Shown: positions 43,727 to 53,047 of the stretch, piece by piece | Position numbering within the stretch: position 1 is the first letter of the stretch | Layout of the letters: each line of letters opens with the position of its first letter | From: DATKRB01 sp963794215 | Lineage (GTDB): Bacteria; Actinomycetota; Acidimicrobiia; Acidimicrobiales; RAAP-2 | Length of the DNA stretch: 64,000 nucleotides | Direction: 5' to 3' | Assembly: GCA_963794215.1 (NCBI GenBank) | Contig: CAWCCQ010000002.1 | Span: forward strand, 806,001 to 870,000 | The notes under the pieces: model-generated | Database searches by the model: none | What the model saw: only the letters and a program-made list of their open reading frames with translations | What the model was told of the DNA's origin: nothing | Position numbers and translations under genes: made by a program

Positions 43727-45195
43727 TGGTCGCTGGTGCTCATCCTCGTCGCTCCCTCTCGCTCGGCGGCGCCGTCGTCGGCGCGCCTGGCGACGCCGCT
43801 GGGCCGGCTGGGTCGCGGTCGGCAGCAACGGCGCCGCCCTGGGCCTCGGGATCGTGCTCGCCGTCCGCGTCGTCCGGACACGGCCCGCTCGAGCGGCGCT
43901 CGGCGGGGTGCTGCGAGCCGACGCGCTGAGCGCGTTCATGGTGGTGGTCATCGGGGCCATCGCCGTGCTGGCCTCGTGGCTCGGCGTCCGCACCATCGCC
44001 GTCGAGATCGCGACCGGGCGGTGCACACGGCGGCGACGCCACGCTCTACGCCGTCCTGGTCCAGGCCTTCGTCGCCGCCATGCTGCTCGCCGTCTTGGCC
44101 GCCAACCTCGGCGTGCTGTGGGTGGCCGTCGAGGCGACCACCGTCGTCACCACCTTCCTGGTCGGCCACCGCCGGACCAAGGGCGCCCTCGAAGCCTCGT
44201 GGAAGTACATCGTCATCTGCTCGGTCGGCATCGCCCTGGCCTTCTTGGGCACCGTGCTCGTCTACTGGCCGCCCTCCACGCCGGAGGCCACTCGGCCGGC
44301 GCCCTCGACTGGACGTCGCTCATGGCCCACGCCCACCACCTCGACCCCTCGGTGCTGCGGCTCGGCGTTCGCCCTCGTCGTCCTCGGCTACGGCACCAAG
44401 GTCGGCCTCGCCCCCATGCACAGCTGGCTGCCCGACGCCCACAGCCAGGCCCCCGCCCCGATCTCCGCCCTCATGTCCGGGGTGCTGCTCACCGTCGCCT
44501 TCTACGCCATCTTGCGCTTCAAGGCGGTCGCCGACCTCGCCCTCGGGCCCGGCTTCTCCCGCACGCTGCTCGTCATCGTGGCCCTGCTCTCGCTGGCCGT
44601 CGCCGCCTCGCTGCTGCTCACCCAGCGCGACTACAAGCGGATGCTCGCCTACCACAGCATCGAGCACATGGGCCTCATCGCCCTGGGCGCGGCCGCCGGG
44701 CATCCCGCTCGCCATCGCCGCCGTGCTGCTGCACATCCTCGGCCACGGCCTGGCCAAGAGCGTGCTGTTCCTGACCTCGGGCGAGATCATGGCCGCCGAG
44801 GGCACCAGCCAGATCGACGGGGTCCGGGCCCTGCTCGCCCGACGCCCCGCCCTCGGCGGGGTCTTCGGCTTCGGGCTGGTGGCCCTGCTCGGGCTTCCCG
44901 CCCTTCAGCCTGTTCGCCAGCGAGCTGAACATGGTCCGGGCCGAGTTCCAGGTCGGGCTCGGCTGGGCCGCCGTCGCCGCCGTGGTGGCCATGGTGGTGA
45001 TCTTCGTCGCCGTGGTCGGCCACGCCCGCCACATGCTCCTCGGCGCCACCGACGCCACCGAGGCGCTGGCGCCGACCCCGCGCTGGGTGGCCGCACCGCT
45101 CGTCGGCGGCCTTGTCGGTCTGCGGCCTCATCGGCGTGTTCGCCTGGCCGCTGTCGGGCCTGCTGCACGCCGCCGCCCACGTGGTGGCGCCATGA
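43726..45195 (+). CDS. hycQ: Proton-translocating subunit, HyfF-like (Rv0086/HycQ-type), frameshifted
   Basis: ATG at 43726 overlaps the previous TGA. The long frame 44080-44700 is nearly unbroken and shows L-W-V-A-V-E-A-T-T-V, the channel motif T-K-V-G-L-A-P-M-H-S-W-L-P-D-A-H-S-Q-A-P, K-R-M-L-A-Y-H-S-I-E-H-M-G, and, after a frame change, H-G-L-A-K-S-V-L-F-L-T-S-G-E. These are the conserved Lys/His positions of NuoL/N-type antiporter subunits. A second antiporter-like subunit next to HyfB is normal for Hyf-type complexes. About 480 residues. Confidence 0.78.
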
Positions 45196-46739
45196 TCCGC
45201 GACCGACGGCGCTGCCGGTCGACCTCCATGCCCGTCGGTCGCCACCGCCTCGCCGGCACCGTGCGGCCGTGCGGACCTGGTCGACGCGGCCAGTGCGCTC
45301 TTCGCCGAGGGCATGCGCCTCGCCCTGGTCTCCGGCCACGACGACGGCAGCGTCGATGCGCGTCGTCTACCTCTTCACCGCCGGGCCACCCGACCGCCGG
45401 GTCGAGCTGCACGTGCCGCTCGACCGCGCACCGGCCCCAGGTGCCGACGCTGGCCGCGCTGTCGTTCCCGGCCAGCCGCTTCGAGCGCGAGCTCGCCGAC
45501 CTCTTCGGCATCGAGCCGCGTCGGCCACCCCCAGCCCCGCCGCCTGGTCCTGCACCAGCACTGGCCGGAGGGCTGGCACCCGATGCGCCACGACGCCGGA
45601 GCCGCGCCGCCGATGGTCGCCGACGCCGGGTCGTTCCCCTTCGTGCCGGTCGAGGGGCCCGGCGTCTACGAGATCCCGGTCGGCCCGGTCCACGCCGGGC
45701 TCATCGAGCCCGGCCACTTCCGGTTCTGGGTCGTGGGCGAGACCATCCTGCGCATGAAGGCCCGGCTGTGGTTCGTCCACAAAGGGCATCGAGAGGCTCT
45801 TCGAAGGACAAGACGTCGCCTCCGGCCTCGAGCTCGCCGAGCGGATCTCGGGCGACACCGCCGTCGGCCACGCCCTCGCCTACTGCCTGGCCGTCGAGGA
45901 CGCACTGGCGATCGCGGTGCCCGACGAGCGCCCAGCGTCCTGCGGGCCGTGCTGCTCGAACTCGAACGGCTCTACAACCACGTCGCCGACATCGGCGCGC
46001 TGTGCAACGACGTCGGGTTCGGGCTGGCCCAGGCCTGGGCCCTCGACCCTGCGCGAGCAGCTCCTGCGGCTCAACGCCGAGATCACCGGCCACCGCCTGC
46101 TCCGCGGCGGCGTCGTGCCCGGCGGCGCCCGCGTTCGCCGCCTCCCCACCGCGGCCGAGCTGGCCGAGATCGGTCGAGCGCTTCGAGGAGCTGGTCGAGC
46201 TGGCCAGCTCCAACACCCTCGTCATGGAGCGCTTCACCGGCACCGCCGTCCTCGACCAGTGCCCACGCCCGCGACCTCGGCGTCGTCGGCGTCGTCGCCC
46301 GAGCGTCGGGCCTCGACTTCGACGCCCGCATCGCCCACCCCTTCATCGACCCGGCCGACGGGTTCTCCCCGGCCGTACAGACGACCGGGGACGTGCTGGC
46401 CCGCTTCGCCGTCCGGGTCGACGAGGTGCGGGCCTCGCTGTCATTGCTGGCCGACCTCATCGGCCGCGGCCGCCGACCTCCACGCCGTCGTGCCGCTCGG
46501 ATGGCGCTGCCGTCGGAGGCCAGTCAGCCGGAGGGGTCGGCATCGTCGAGGGGTGGCGGGCGCCATCGTCCACCGGGTCGAGGTCGACGACCAGGGCCGG
46601 CTGGCCCGGGTGCAAGATCGTGGACCCCTCGTTCCTCAACTGGCCGGCGCTGCCGGTCTCCCTGGCCGACACCATCGTCCCCGACTTCCCCCTCGCCAAC
46701 AAGAGCTTCAACCTCTCCTACGCCGGCAACGACCTGTGA
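45192..46739 (+). CDS. hycE: Hydrogenase-like large subunit (NuoCD/HycE fusion, Rv0087-type) without Ni-Fe ligands
   Basis: The N-terminal third matches the NuoC-like domain (A-S-R-F-E-R-E-L-A-D-L-F-G-I, H-W-P-E-G-W-H-P-M-R). The rest matches NuoD/HycE (F-W-V-V-G-E-T-I-L-R-M-K-A-R, E-R-L-Y-N-H-V-A-D-I, F-D-A-R-I-A-H-P-F). The two cysteine motifs that bind nickel in hydrogenases are absent: the first site reads E-R-I-S-G-D-T-A-V-G-H, where hydrogenases have R-x-C-G-x-C, and the C terminus reads D-P-S-F-L-N-W instead of D-P-C-x-x-C. The product is therefore probably not a hydrogenase but an Ehr-type relative. Frame changes near 45250, 45355, 45790 and others. Confidence 0.8.
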   Translation: MIRDRRRCRSTSMPVGRHRLAGTVRPCGPGRRGQCALRRGHAPRPGLRPRRRQRRCASSTSSPPGHPTAGSSCTCRSTAHRPQVPTLAALSFPASRFERELADLFGIEPRRPPPAPPPGPAPALAGGLAPDAPRRRSRAADGRRRRVVPLRAGRGARRLRDPGRPGPRRAHRARPLPVLGRGRDHPAHEGPAVVRPQRASRGSSKDKTSPPASSSPSGSRATPPSATPSPTAWPSRTHWRSRCPTSAQRPAGRAARTRTALQPRRRHRRAVQRRRVRAGPGLGPRPCASSSCGSTPRSPATACSAAASCPAAPAFAASPPRPSWPRSVERFEELVELASSNTLVMERFTGTAVLDQCPRPRPRRRRRRRPSVGPRLRRPHRPPLHRPGRRVLPGRTDDRGRAGPLRRPGRRGAGLAVIAGRPHRPRPPTSTPSCRSDGAAVGGQSAGGVGIVEGWRAPSSTGSRSTTRAGWPGCKIVDPSFLNWPALPVSLADTIVPDFPLANKSFNLSYAGNDL

Positions 46740-46766
46740 CCACATCCCGCCAACAACTGCCAGATT

Positions 46767-46778
46767 CATCAATTCATG
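46767..46778. promoter_or_regulatory. Candidate ArsR-type operator upstream of the ArsR gene
   Basis: CATCAATTCATG resembles CATCGATTGATG in front of the hydrogenase-like operon (10 of 12 positions) and lies about 100 bases upstream of the regulator start. It may allow the regulator to control both itself and the operon. Confidence 0.4.
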
Positions 46779-46878
46779 TAACGTTGAGGTTCGCAGGTCA
46801 GGCGTCCGGCCACGGCCACCGAGCTCGCACCCCGCACCGCGACGAAGCGGTGAGCATCTGCACGAGGAGCTGCCGCTC

Positions 46879-47220
46879 ATGACGACTCCCATCTACCAGG
46901 TCAAGGCCGAGTTCTTCAAGACGCTCGGCCACCCGGCGCGGATCCGCATCCTCGAGGTGCTGCGGGATGGCGAACGGCCGGTCAGCGAGCTGATCCCCGA
47001 GGTCGGCATCGAAGCCTCGCACCTCTCCCAACAGCTCGGCCTCATGCGCCGGGCCAACCTCATCCAGTCCCGCAAGGTCGGGTCGAACGTCTACTACTCG
47101 GTCGGCGAGCCCATGCTCTTCGAGCTCCTCGAAGTGGCCAAGCGGATCATCACCGCCTCCCTGGCCGAAACCCAGGAGCTGCTCGAACAGATGCAGGCAT
47201 CCAGCCCAAGCTCCGCGTGA
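46879..47220 (+). CDS. ArsR-family regulator (Rv0081-like)
   Basis: The 113-residue protein begins Y-Q-V-K-A-E-F-F-K-T-L-G-H-P-A-R-I-R-I-L-E-V-L, nearly the Rv0081 N-terminal motif, with the winged helix V-S-E-L-I-P-E-V-G-I-E-A-S-H-L-S-Q-Q-L and the wing R-K-V-G-S-N-V-Y-Y-S-V. It lacks cysteine metal sites, like Rv0081. In M. tuberculosis the homologue sits upstream of the same operon; here it is downstream, same strand. It likely represses the hydrogenase-like genes under conditions that cannot be inferred from sequence. Confidence 0.87.
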   Translation: MTTPIYQVKAEFFKTLGHPARIRILEVLRDGERPVSELIPEVGIEASHLSQQLGLMRRANLIQSRKVGSNVYYSVGEPMLFELLEVAKRIITASLAETQELLEQMQASSPSSA

Positions 47221-48609
47221 CGAAGGGACCTTGGGCCCTACCTGACCGACCAACCGGTCCGTACAGTCGATTACCTGGCTGACGTCCGAAAGGCAGTGCC
47301 GCGCCCGGAGGCCCTGAACCCAGACGAGTGCCTCCAGCGCCTGGAGGCCCAGTCGGTCGGTCGGTCGGGATCACCGTGGAAGCCCTGCCTGTGGTGCCGC
47401 CCGTCAACTTCGGACTGCTCGGCGACTCCATCGTCTTCCGAACCATTCCGGCCACCAAACTCCACACGGCAACCAAGTCCAACGTCGTCGCCTTCGAAGT
47501 TTCCAATGTCGTCGCCTTCGAAGTCGACAGTTACGAACCCAACTGTCGCTGAGGCTGGAGCGTCCTGGTCATCGGCCAAGATGCCCTCCGACGAAATCGA
47601 CGACGCAGCAGAAACGCTGGGCATCGAGGCCCGACGGACAGGCGTCGCACTTCGTGCGTGTCGAGGGATCCCAGATCACCGGACGGCAGTTCGACCCATC
47701 GTCGCAAATAGGCAGCGGCCAAGCCAATCTTCGGTCTCGGCGCCCGCGATTCGGGAATCTTGATCACCCACTTTCGAGTTCGGAGCCCGAAGTTTGGCGT
47801 TGACGAGGGGACCCCGCGAAGGCGCATCGATCCCGCCGACTGTCGCGTTCAATCACGTGAGGATTCAGACTTCCTACACGGCGAAGGGTGGTTCACATCA
47901 CCGTGGGTTACGTATTGCGGCTTCGCCCTCTCACCCCTCGAAGACCGGACCGAGGCGCCGGAGGAGCGCTCGATTTCCCTTTCGAGTCCGGGCTGTCCAG
48001 CGACGGATACACGGTCCCGATCGAGGTGCTCGCACATCCACGCCTTTAGCTCGACCCACATCGAACTGCTCGATGCCGAGGTCATGCCACAGCACCCACT
48101 CGTTGAGCAGGCGCTTGGCCATTGAAGCCTGCCGACACCGGGAGGCAGTGCTGCGAGCAGAAGCAGGCCGCATTTCTTTGTCGACCTCTCGGCCCCGCGC
48201 AGGTCGCCCCGTAGGCGGGATTTCGGGAAAAGCGTGGACGCAATGTTCGCAAGCGGGAGTTTCGGTGGTCGGTGGGGCGCAAGCAGTTGTTCGTGCGTCA
48301 GGACAACCTCCGCCTCAAGCAGGCCAAGACGTACCGCGACTGCGCTGAACTCGTCCGGCAGGGCGTGTCCCTTCGATCACACGGCCACACTCCCGCGGCC
48401 GGTCAACGCACCGATCGACCGACTCGAAGACCTGCTCAGCTCAACTCACAAGGAGAAGGCTCTTTCGGCCAGTCCCGCCACTTCCAGGGGTCCCGAATCT
48501 TGAGCTCGGCACCCAGGAGTCTGGTGTGATGGGGGCTCCACGGCTAGCACCTATCCGCTGATGTCCTGGTCAGTGTGCTGGTCGAGTTCTCGGCACCCCA
48601 CGTGTTTAC
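47221..48609. other. Long region without a supported gene
   Basis: About 1.4 kb between the ArsR gene and the recombinase remnant. Open frames on both strands are low quality. It includes a 24-base tandem duplication at 47481-47524 sharing GTCGTCGCCTTCGAAGT. Probably the decayed left flank of the accessory island. Confidence 0.45.
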
Positions 48610-49275
48610 AAGCCGGGAACCAGATTCAGCCCCTCCCATGCCCTGCGCTCCTCGCCGAGAGGATCGTCCTCGCCAACTGGACCGCCTGGCGCGCAGCGTC
48701 CATGACTTTGCCGGCCTGGTCCGTGTGGCCGAGCGCCAGGGCTGGGCATCGTCGCCCTTGACCTCGGCGTGGACATGACGACGCCCACCGGGGGCCTCCT
48801 CGCCAATGTGACCGCGTCGGTCGCCGAGTGGGAGCGCAGGATCATCAGCGCCCGCACTTCGGAGGCGCTGGCACAACGGAAGGCCGAGGGGGTCCGCCTT
48901 GGACGCCCGCGACAGCTCGACCCTCAGGTCGCCGAACGGATCAGAGAACGACGGGAGCAGGGCTCAACCCTCCAAGCCATCGCGGAGGAGCTCAACGCCG
49001 AGGGTACGAGCACCCCAACCGGGAGGACCTGGTCACCGGCCCTCGTGCGAAAAGTCGTCCTGCAGGAACCGAACTCGAGCGGCCAGCCACGCCGGAATCC
49101 GACGGCGCGTGACCTGAGGGTTGAAGCCAGGGCGACCCTGGACAAGATGACCGCCCACATCGAGCAGGTCGACAAGGGGATCATTCCCCCCTTCAACCCA
49201 CCCGACTTCCTTGTCCCCGATCCCCAGGTGGACGAGACCGCCCGATCTCTGAAGCTGTCGTCGAGTTCGCTTTGA
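48610..49275 (+). pseudogene. Serine recombinase (resolvase) remnant
   Basis: A frame-broken start gives L-D-R-L-A-R-S-V-H-D-F-A-G-L-V, the conserved helix of resolvases. The long frame from 48769 continues with M-T-T-P-T-G-G-L-L-A-N-V-T-A-S-V-A-E-W-E-R, then G-V-R-L-G-R-P-R and a helix-turn-helix I-R-E-R-R-E-Q-G-S-T-L-Q-A-I-A-E-E-L-N. The N-terminal strand with the catalytic Ser is not found. Such recombinases mobilise islands; here it borders the accessory region on the left. Confidence 0.72.
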
Positions 49276-49459
49276 CCCTCCACGCCAGTGAGGACGGAGC
49301 CGGTGCCTTTGACGGGGGTGCCCGAAGGTTGACCTGAACCGGACATCCGAGTTCGAGGTGGTTCTCTGCGATCCGGCCCGACTTGAGCATGTCGTTGACC
49401 CGCTCCGACGTGATTTCACGGCTTGATCGTCTCAGCACTTTGGTACATCCTGTGCCCCT

Positions 49460-50791
49460 GTGCTGCTGTGGAAGCCCACCGTGATGCTGTCGTCGACAAT
49501 CACTGAACTCGCCGATATGAGGCGAAACGTCCGTGAGCTGGTCGATGAAGCGGGACTCGCTACAGCATGGCTCTTCGAAGAACACGCATCTGCTGCCGGG
49601 AGTACCCCCAACGAGCAGTATCTCGGTATTGCGAGAACGTGCGACCTCTACGTGCTGATCGTCGCCAATCAGCACTCACCAGCGACCGAGGCGGAGTACG
49701 AAGCCGCCTACGAGGACAACCCCGAGAAGGTGCTTCCCTTCTTCCTCGGGGATGGGACACCCGATGTTGCCCACTTTCGCAACCTGATCGAACGCCGACA
49801 CACACGAGTGGTCCGTTACGATTTGGATGAATTGGCTCACGTGATCTCACACGCCATCGAAAACGCTGTGCAGACGGGATCTCTCGGTAAGTCGATCTCT
49901 CATCCGAGAGCTCGATATGCGGATCGACCGGGCAAGGACTGCCATCGCGGACGTTACGGTGATCCTGGACCCCCGCCTTTCAGCCGACAACGCCGATCAG
50001 ATGGCATCGGAATTGATCAGGGTTGGCCAAGCAGTTGCCGTCGCCGGCATCGGTGGATCTGGCAAGTCGATGACCGCCCTGATCTCGGCGCGGAGGAGTG
50101 CACGCGATCAAGGCACCCTGCCGATTTACGCCAACGTCTCGGATGCCGAGCTCGATCCAACGGAAATCATCCGGCAACGACTCGAGGCGGTTCGCTTCCG
50201 CGCCTCTTCTGAACTCATCGACCGCTGGGCGTCCGAGGGTCGAATCCTGTTCGTCACCGATGCCGTTGAGAACCTGACCTCAACGGCGCGGCAGGCGATT
50301 CATGACCAACCTGGCCGGCTGGTCCGAGCGATATCCCCGAAGCGGCGTAGTCGTCTGTGCTCGACGATTCAGTGCCGGCGAAGTTGATCGATTCTCCCAC
50401 TGGACGGCTCCCAGGCTTAGCCAATCTGAGCTCGACCTCCTGGCGCAGAGCCTCGGCGCGCAGGGCCTCCCTGCCCATATTCCCGAACAGCTCCGAGACC
50501 TCGCCAGTTGGCCCATGTGGGCAACTGCCATCATGTCCTACGGCGCCGCAGCAAACACCGGCTTGGAACTCCTGCAGGGCCTGCTAAAGACGCGCCTCTC
50601 CACCGCCGGCATGTCCTCGCCTGTCGAGGTGGAGGAACTGCGTGCGGTCGCCGGCTACCTCGCTTTCGCTCTGTGGCCGGCTACCTCATCCCCTATATCC
50701 GAAGCGATCGACCATCTTGCGCGGTGGCGTGAGTCGCCCGGTGCGGCCAGGTTCGATGAACGTTCCCCCGCTGATTTGGTCCACCGCCTAA
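49460..50791 (+). pseudogene. DUF4062-STAND NTPase gene, 5' part (interrupted by IS5-type element)
   Basis: GTG at 49460 opens V-M-L-S-S-T-I-T-E-L-A-D-M-R-R-N-V-R-E-L-V, the start of a DUF4062 domain, with N-E-Q-Y-L-G-I-A-R-T-C-D-L-Y-V-L-I-V. After a one-base frame change near 49885 comes a P-loop NTPase: V-A-G-I-G-G-S-G-K-S (Walker A) and R-I-L-F-V-T-D-A-V-E-N-L (Walker B). Another change occurs near 50300. Helices continue to L-V-H-R-L at 50790, where the IS begins. DUF4062 with a STAND-like ATPase is a layout of regulated conflict proteins, so phage defence is the likeliest role (inference). Confidence 0.7.
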
Positions 50792-52060
50792 CAGGGTGCG
50801 GAAATTGGGTTCTTGAGCGGTGTTGATGGTGGCTGGTTGTCGTTCGGGTTGGGTTGATCGTTCTCGGTTGGCCGTCGGGGCCGCTCGTGCTTGGTGGTGG
50901 GGGGCTGTCGGTCAGGCGGGGGCGGTGTCGAGGGCGGTGATACGGATGATGTTGTAGACGGCTGCGGTGAGCTTGAACCAGGCCCGGTTTCGTTGTCGGC
51001 CCCGGTAGCGGAGTTGTCGGCCGCCTGCGATGGTCTTGACCCACCCGAACGGTTCTTCTATCCGTTTCCTCACCCGCATGGACAGGCCATGCCCGTGGTG
51101 GCGGGTGGTTCGTCTATCGATGGCGGAACGCTGCCGGGTGGTGTTCTGGGCGACGTGGGGGGTGAACCCGAGGGCCCGGGCGTCGGCCACGAAATCTTTG
51201 GTGTCGTATCCTTTGTCGCCCGCGACGGTGCGCCGCCGACGGGTCGGGGGTAGCTTGGCGAGCATGGCCAACGCCGTCGAGCGTTCCGCGTAGCCGTCGG
51301 CGAAGCCGAGCTCGGCATCGATGATGAGGGCGTTGCGGTTCTCCATCAGCAGGTGCCCGGCGAAACACAACGTGGCGGCGGTGTTGAAGCTTTTGCGATA
51401 CAACCGTGCCTCGGGGTCGGTGGTCGAGGCGTGGGTGACGTTGGAGCGCTTCTCGCCTTTCCAGTCCGTCTCGGTGTTGCGGCCCGACGCCGGCGGCGTG
51501 GATGGGCCGTCTTTGGGTTTGAAGCTCTTGTGCGACGCCCATGCTTTCAGCAACGTCCCGTCGACGGAGAAGTGATCCGACGACACGTAGCGGCGCAGCT
51601 TGGCCTGGCCGACCACCGCGGCGAAGAACTCGTCGGCCACGTCGTGTTCGAGGAGGCGGGCGCGGTTCTTGGTGAACGTGGTCGGGTCGAACGCCGGCTG
51701 GTCGATGCGCATGTCCAAGAACCACTTGAACAACAGGTCGTAGTTCAGTCGCTCGCAGAACGCCCGCTCGGAGCGGATCGAGTACATTGCCATCAACACC
51801 GTCGCTTTCAACAGCGCCTCGGGCGGCACGCTCGTCCGGCCGCTCGACGCATACATCCCCTCGAACACCGCGTCGAGCTCATCCAAGACGGCGTCGACCA
51901 CGACGCGAATCTTGCGGATCGGATGATCGGGCGGGATCAGCTCCTCGGTGCTCAACGTCGTCAACATCGCCAACTGCGGATCAGGGGCTCCACGCATCCC
52001 ACAATTCTCCTCGACCCGATCGACCCACACGAGCACCCTCAGCCGAATTTCAGCACCCTG
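50792..52060 (-). mobile_element. IS5-family insertion sequence
   Basis: The element has imperfect 18-base terminal repeats (CAGGGTGCGGAAATTGGG and CAGGGTGCTGAAATTCGG) and is flanked by a direct 4-base CTAA duplication (50788-50791 and 52061-52064), typical of IS5. Removing it and one CTAA restores an open frame across the STAND gene. The single transposase gene is intact, so the insertion is recent and may be active. Confidence 0.9.
50912..51997 (-). CDS. IS5-family transposase
   Basis: The complete protein starts M-R-G-A-P-D-P-Q-L and shows L-I-P-P-D-H-P-I-R-K-I-R (IS5/IS1182 start), S-V-D-G-T-L-L-K-A-W-A-S-H-K (first catalytic Asp), T-V-A-G-D-K-G-Y-D (second Asp) and E-E-P-F-G-W-V-K-T (Glu region) with the final Y-N-I-I-R. 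About 361 residues, no frame errors. An upstream in-frame start at 52036 is possible. Confidence 0.92.
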   Translation of the reverse strand: MRGAPDPQLAMLTTLSTEELIPPDHPIRKIRVVVDAVLDELDAVFEGMYASSGRTSVPPEALLKATVLMAMYSIRSERAFCERLNYDLLFKWFLDMRIDQPAFDPTTFTKNRARLLEHDVADEFFAAVVGQAKLRRYVSSDHFSVDGTLLKAWASHKSFKPKDGPSTPPASGRNTETDWKGEKRSNVTHASTTDPEARLYRKSFNTAATLCFAGHLLMENRNALIIDAELGFADGYAERSTALAMLAKLPPTRRRRTVAGDKGYDTKDFVADARALGFTPHVAQNTTRQRSAIDRRTTRHHGHGLSMRVRKRIEEPFGWVKTIAGGRQLRYRGRQRNRAWFKLTAAVYNIIRITALDTAPA

Positions 52061-52064
52061 CTAA

Positions 52065-53047
52065 CTGAATCAGGCATGATTGAGATGGGCGATTTCGTCG
52101 AGTTCGCCCACCGCCTGTTCGCCGCGGTGGTTGCGGCCGAGCACATTGTCGGCCAAGACCCGGTGCCTGCCGACGAAGTGCCTGATGAGCTCGCCCCCTT
52201 CGTGGGTGCGCTCGCCGACGACGGCGGTCACGCTCTCTTCCTCAACACGCTCCTGGCAACTCACGACATCTTCGCGCTCGCCGCCTTCCTGCGCCTTTCT
52301 CCTCCGCGACACCGCATTTCTGACAGCGATGCAGACTTCCCGCCGATGTGTGAGACCTTCAGCATGCTCTCCGTAACGGAACAAGAGCTCGACTGTCTCG
52401 TGGGCCCCCCATGGGTTGCGTGGCGCTCATCGACGCAGCGTCAGATATTGCGCAGCGAAGCGCAGGACTACGAGGAGTGGCGGCGCCGTTCAGACCGCAC
52501 CATCCAGTTGTGGCCCACCGATCCTCTTGTTGAACGGACTCCTCAGTTCGTTGCGACTGTCATGGCCTTGGCGGAGTTCCGGGAACGTGCTCTATCCCTG
52601 AACCCCGGAGGTGATGGTCATGCTCTCTTTCCACCTGAGCGCGTAAGGGCCCTCCTGCGGAACGAGACTCTGGCTCGCACCACTGTGATCGATGCTGTGA
52701 AGGCTCGACGCAATCTCGAAATGGAGTTCCTCACACGATTGGACCTCAACACTGCAGACCTCGCTCAGCCACCGGCCGGTGAACCGTGTCTCGCGATCTG
52801 GACGCCGCCAGGAGCTGAAAGTCTCGTCAACATTTCTTGGGGCGGCGTCGAGCCCCGAGTCGAGTTCCTCGATGAGCCTACGTCCATCCGCGAGGGCCAA
52901 ACCATGCGACTTGCCCAACTGCTCAGTGGAGAAGATCAAGCCGCGGCCTACGATGCCATTATCAGAAGGATCACAAATGCTCTTGGCGCCCGCCTGACTG
53001 CTCGTTCTTGGAGTCGTCCGGTCCTCGTGCCCGCCATGTCGTGGTAA
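52065..53047 (+). pseudogene. DUF4062-STAND NTPase gene, 3' part
   Basis: The frame continues the 5' part exactly after excision of the IS: L-T-E-S-G-M-I-E-M-G-D-F-V-E-F-A-H-R-L-F, the winged-helix end typical of STAND/NACHT ATPases (aromatic-H-R-x-F-x-x-x-x-A-A). About 280 further residues form an unassigned C-terminal domain rich in Trp, Arg and Glu (W-R-R-R-S-D-R-T-I-Q-L-W), probably the sensing part. No motif of a known nuclease is seen in it. The stop (TAA 53045) overlaps the start of the next gene. Confidence 0.68.

Noticed and set aside
45192..46739. Annotation of the operon as an active formate hydrogenlyase
   Set aside because: The large subunit lacks nickel-iron ligands and no formate dehydrogenase gene is present in the window.
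47481..47524. Possible CRISPR or regulatory repeat (two copies of GTCGTCGCCTTCGAAGT)
   Set aside because: Only two adjacent copies with a 24-base period and no spacers; a simple tandem duplication.
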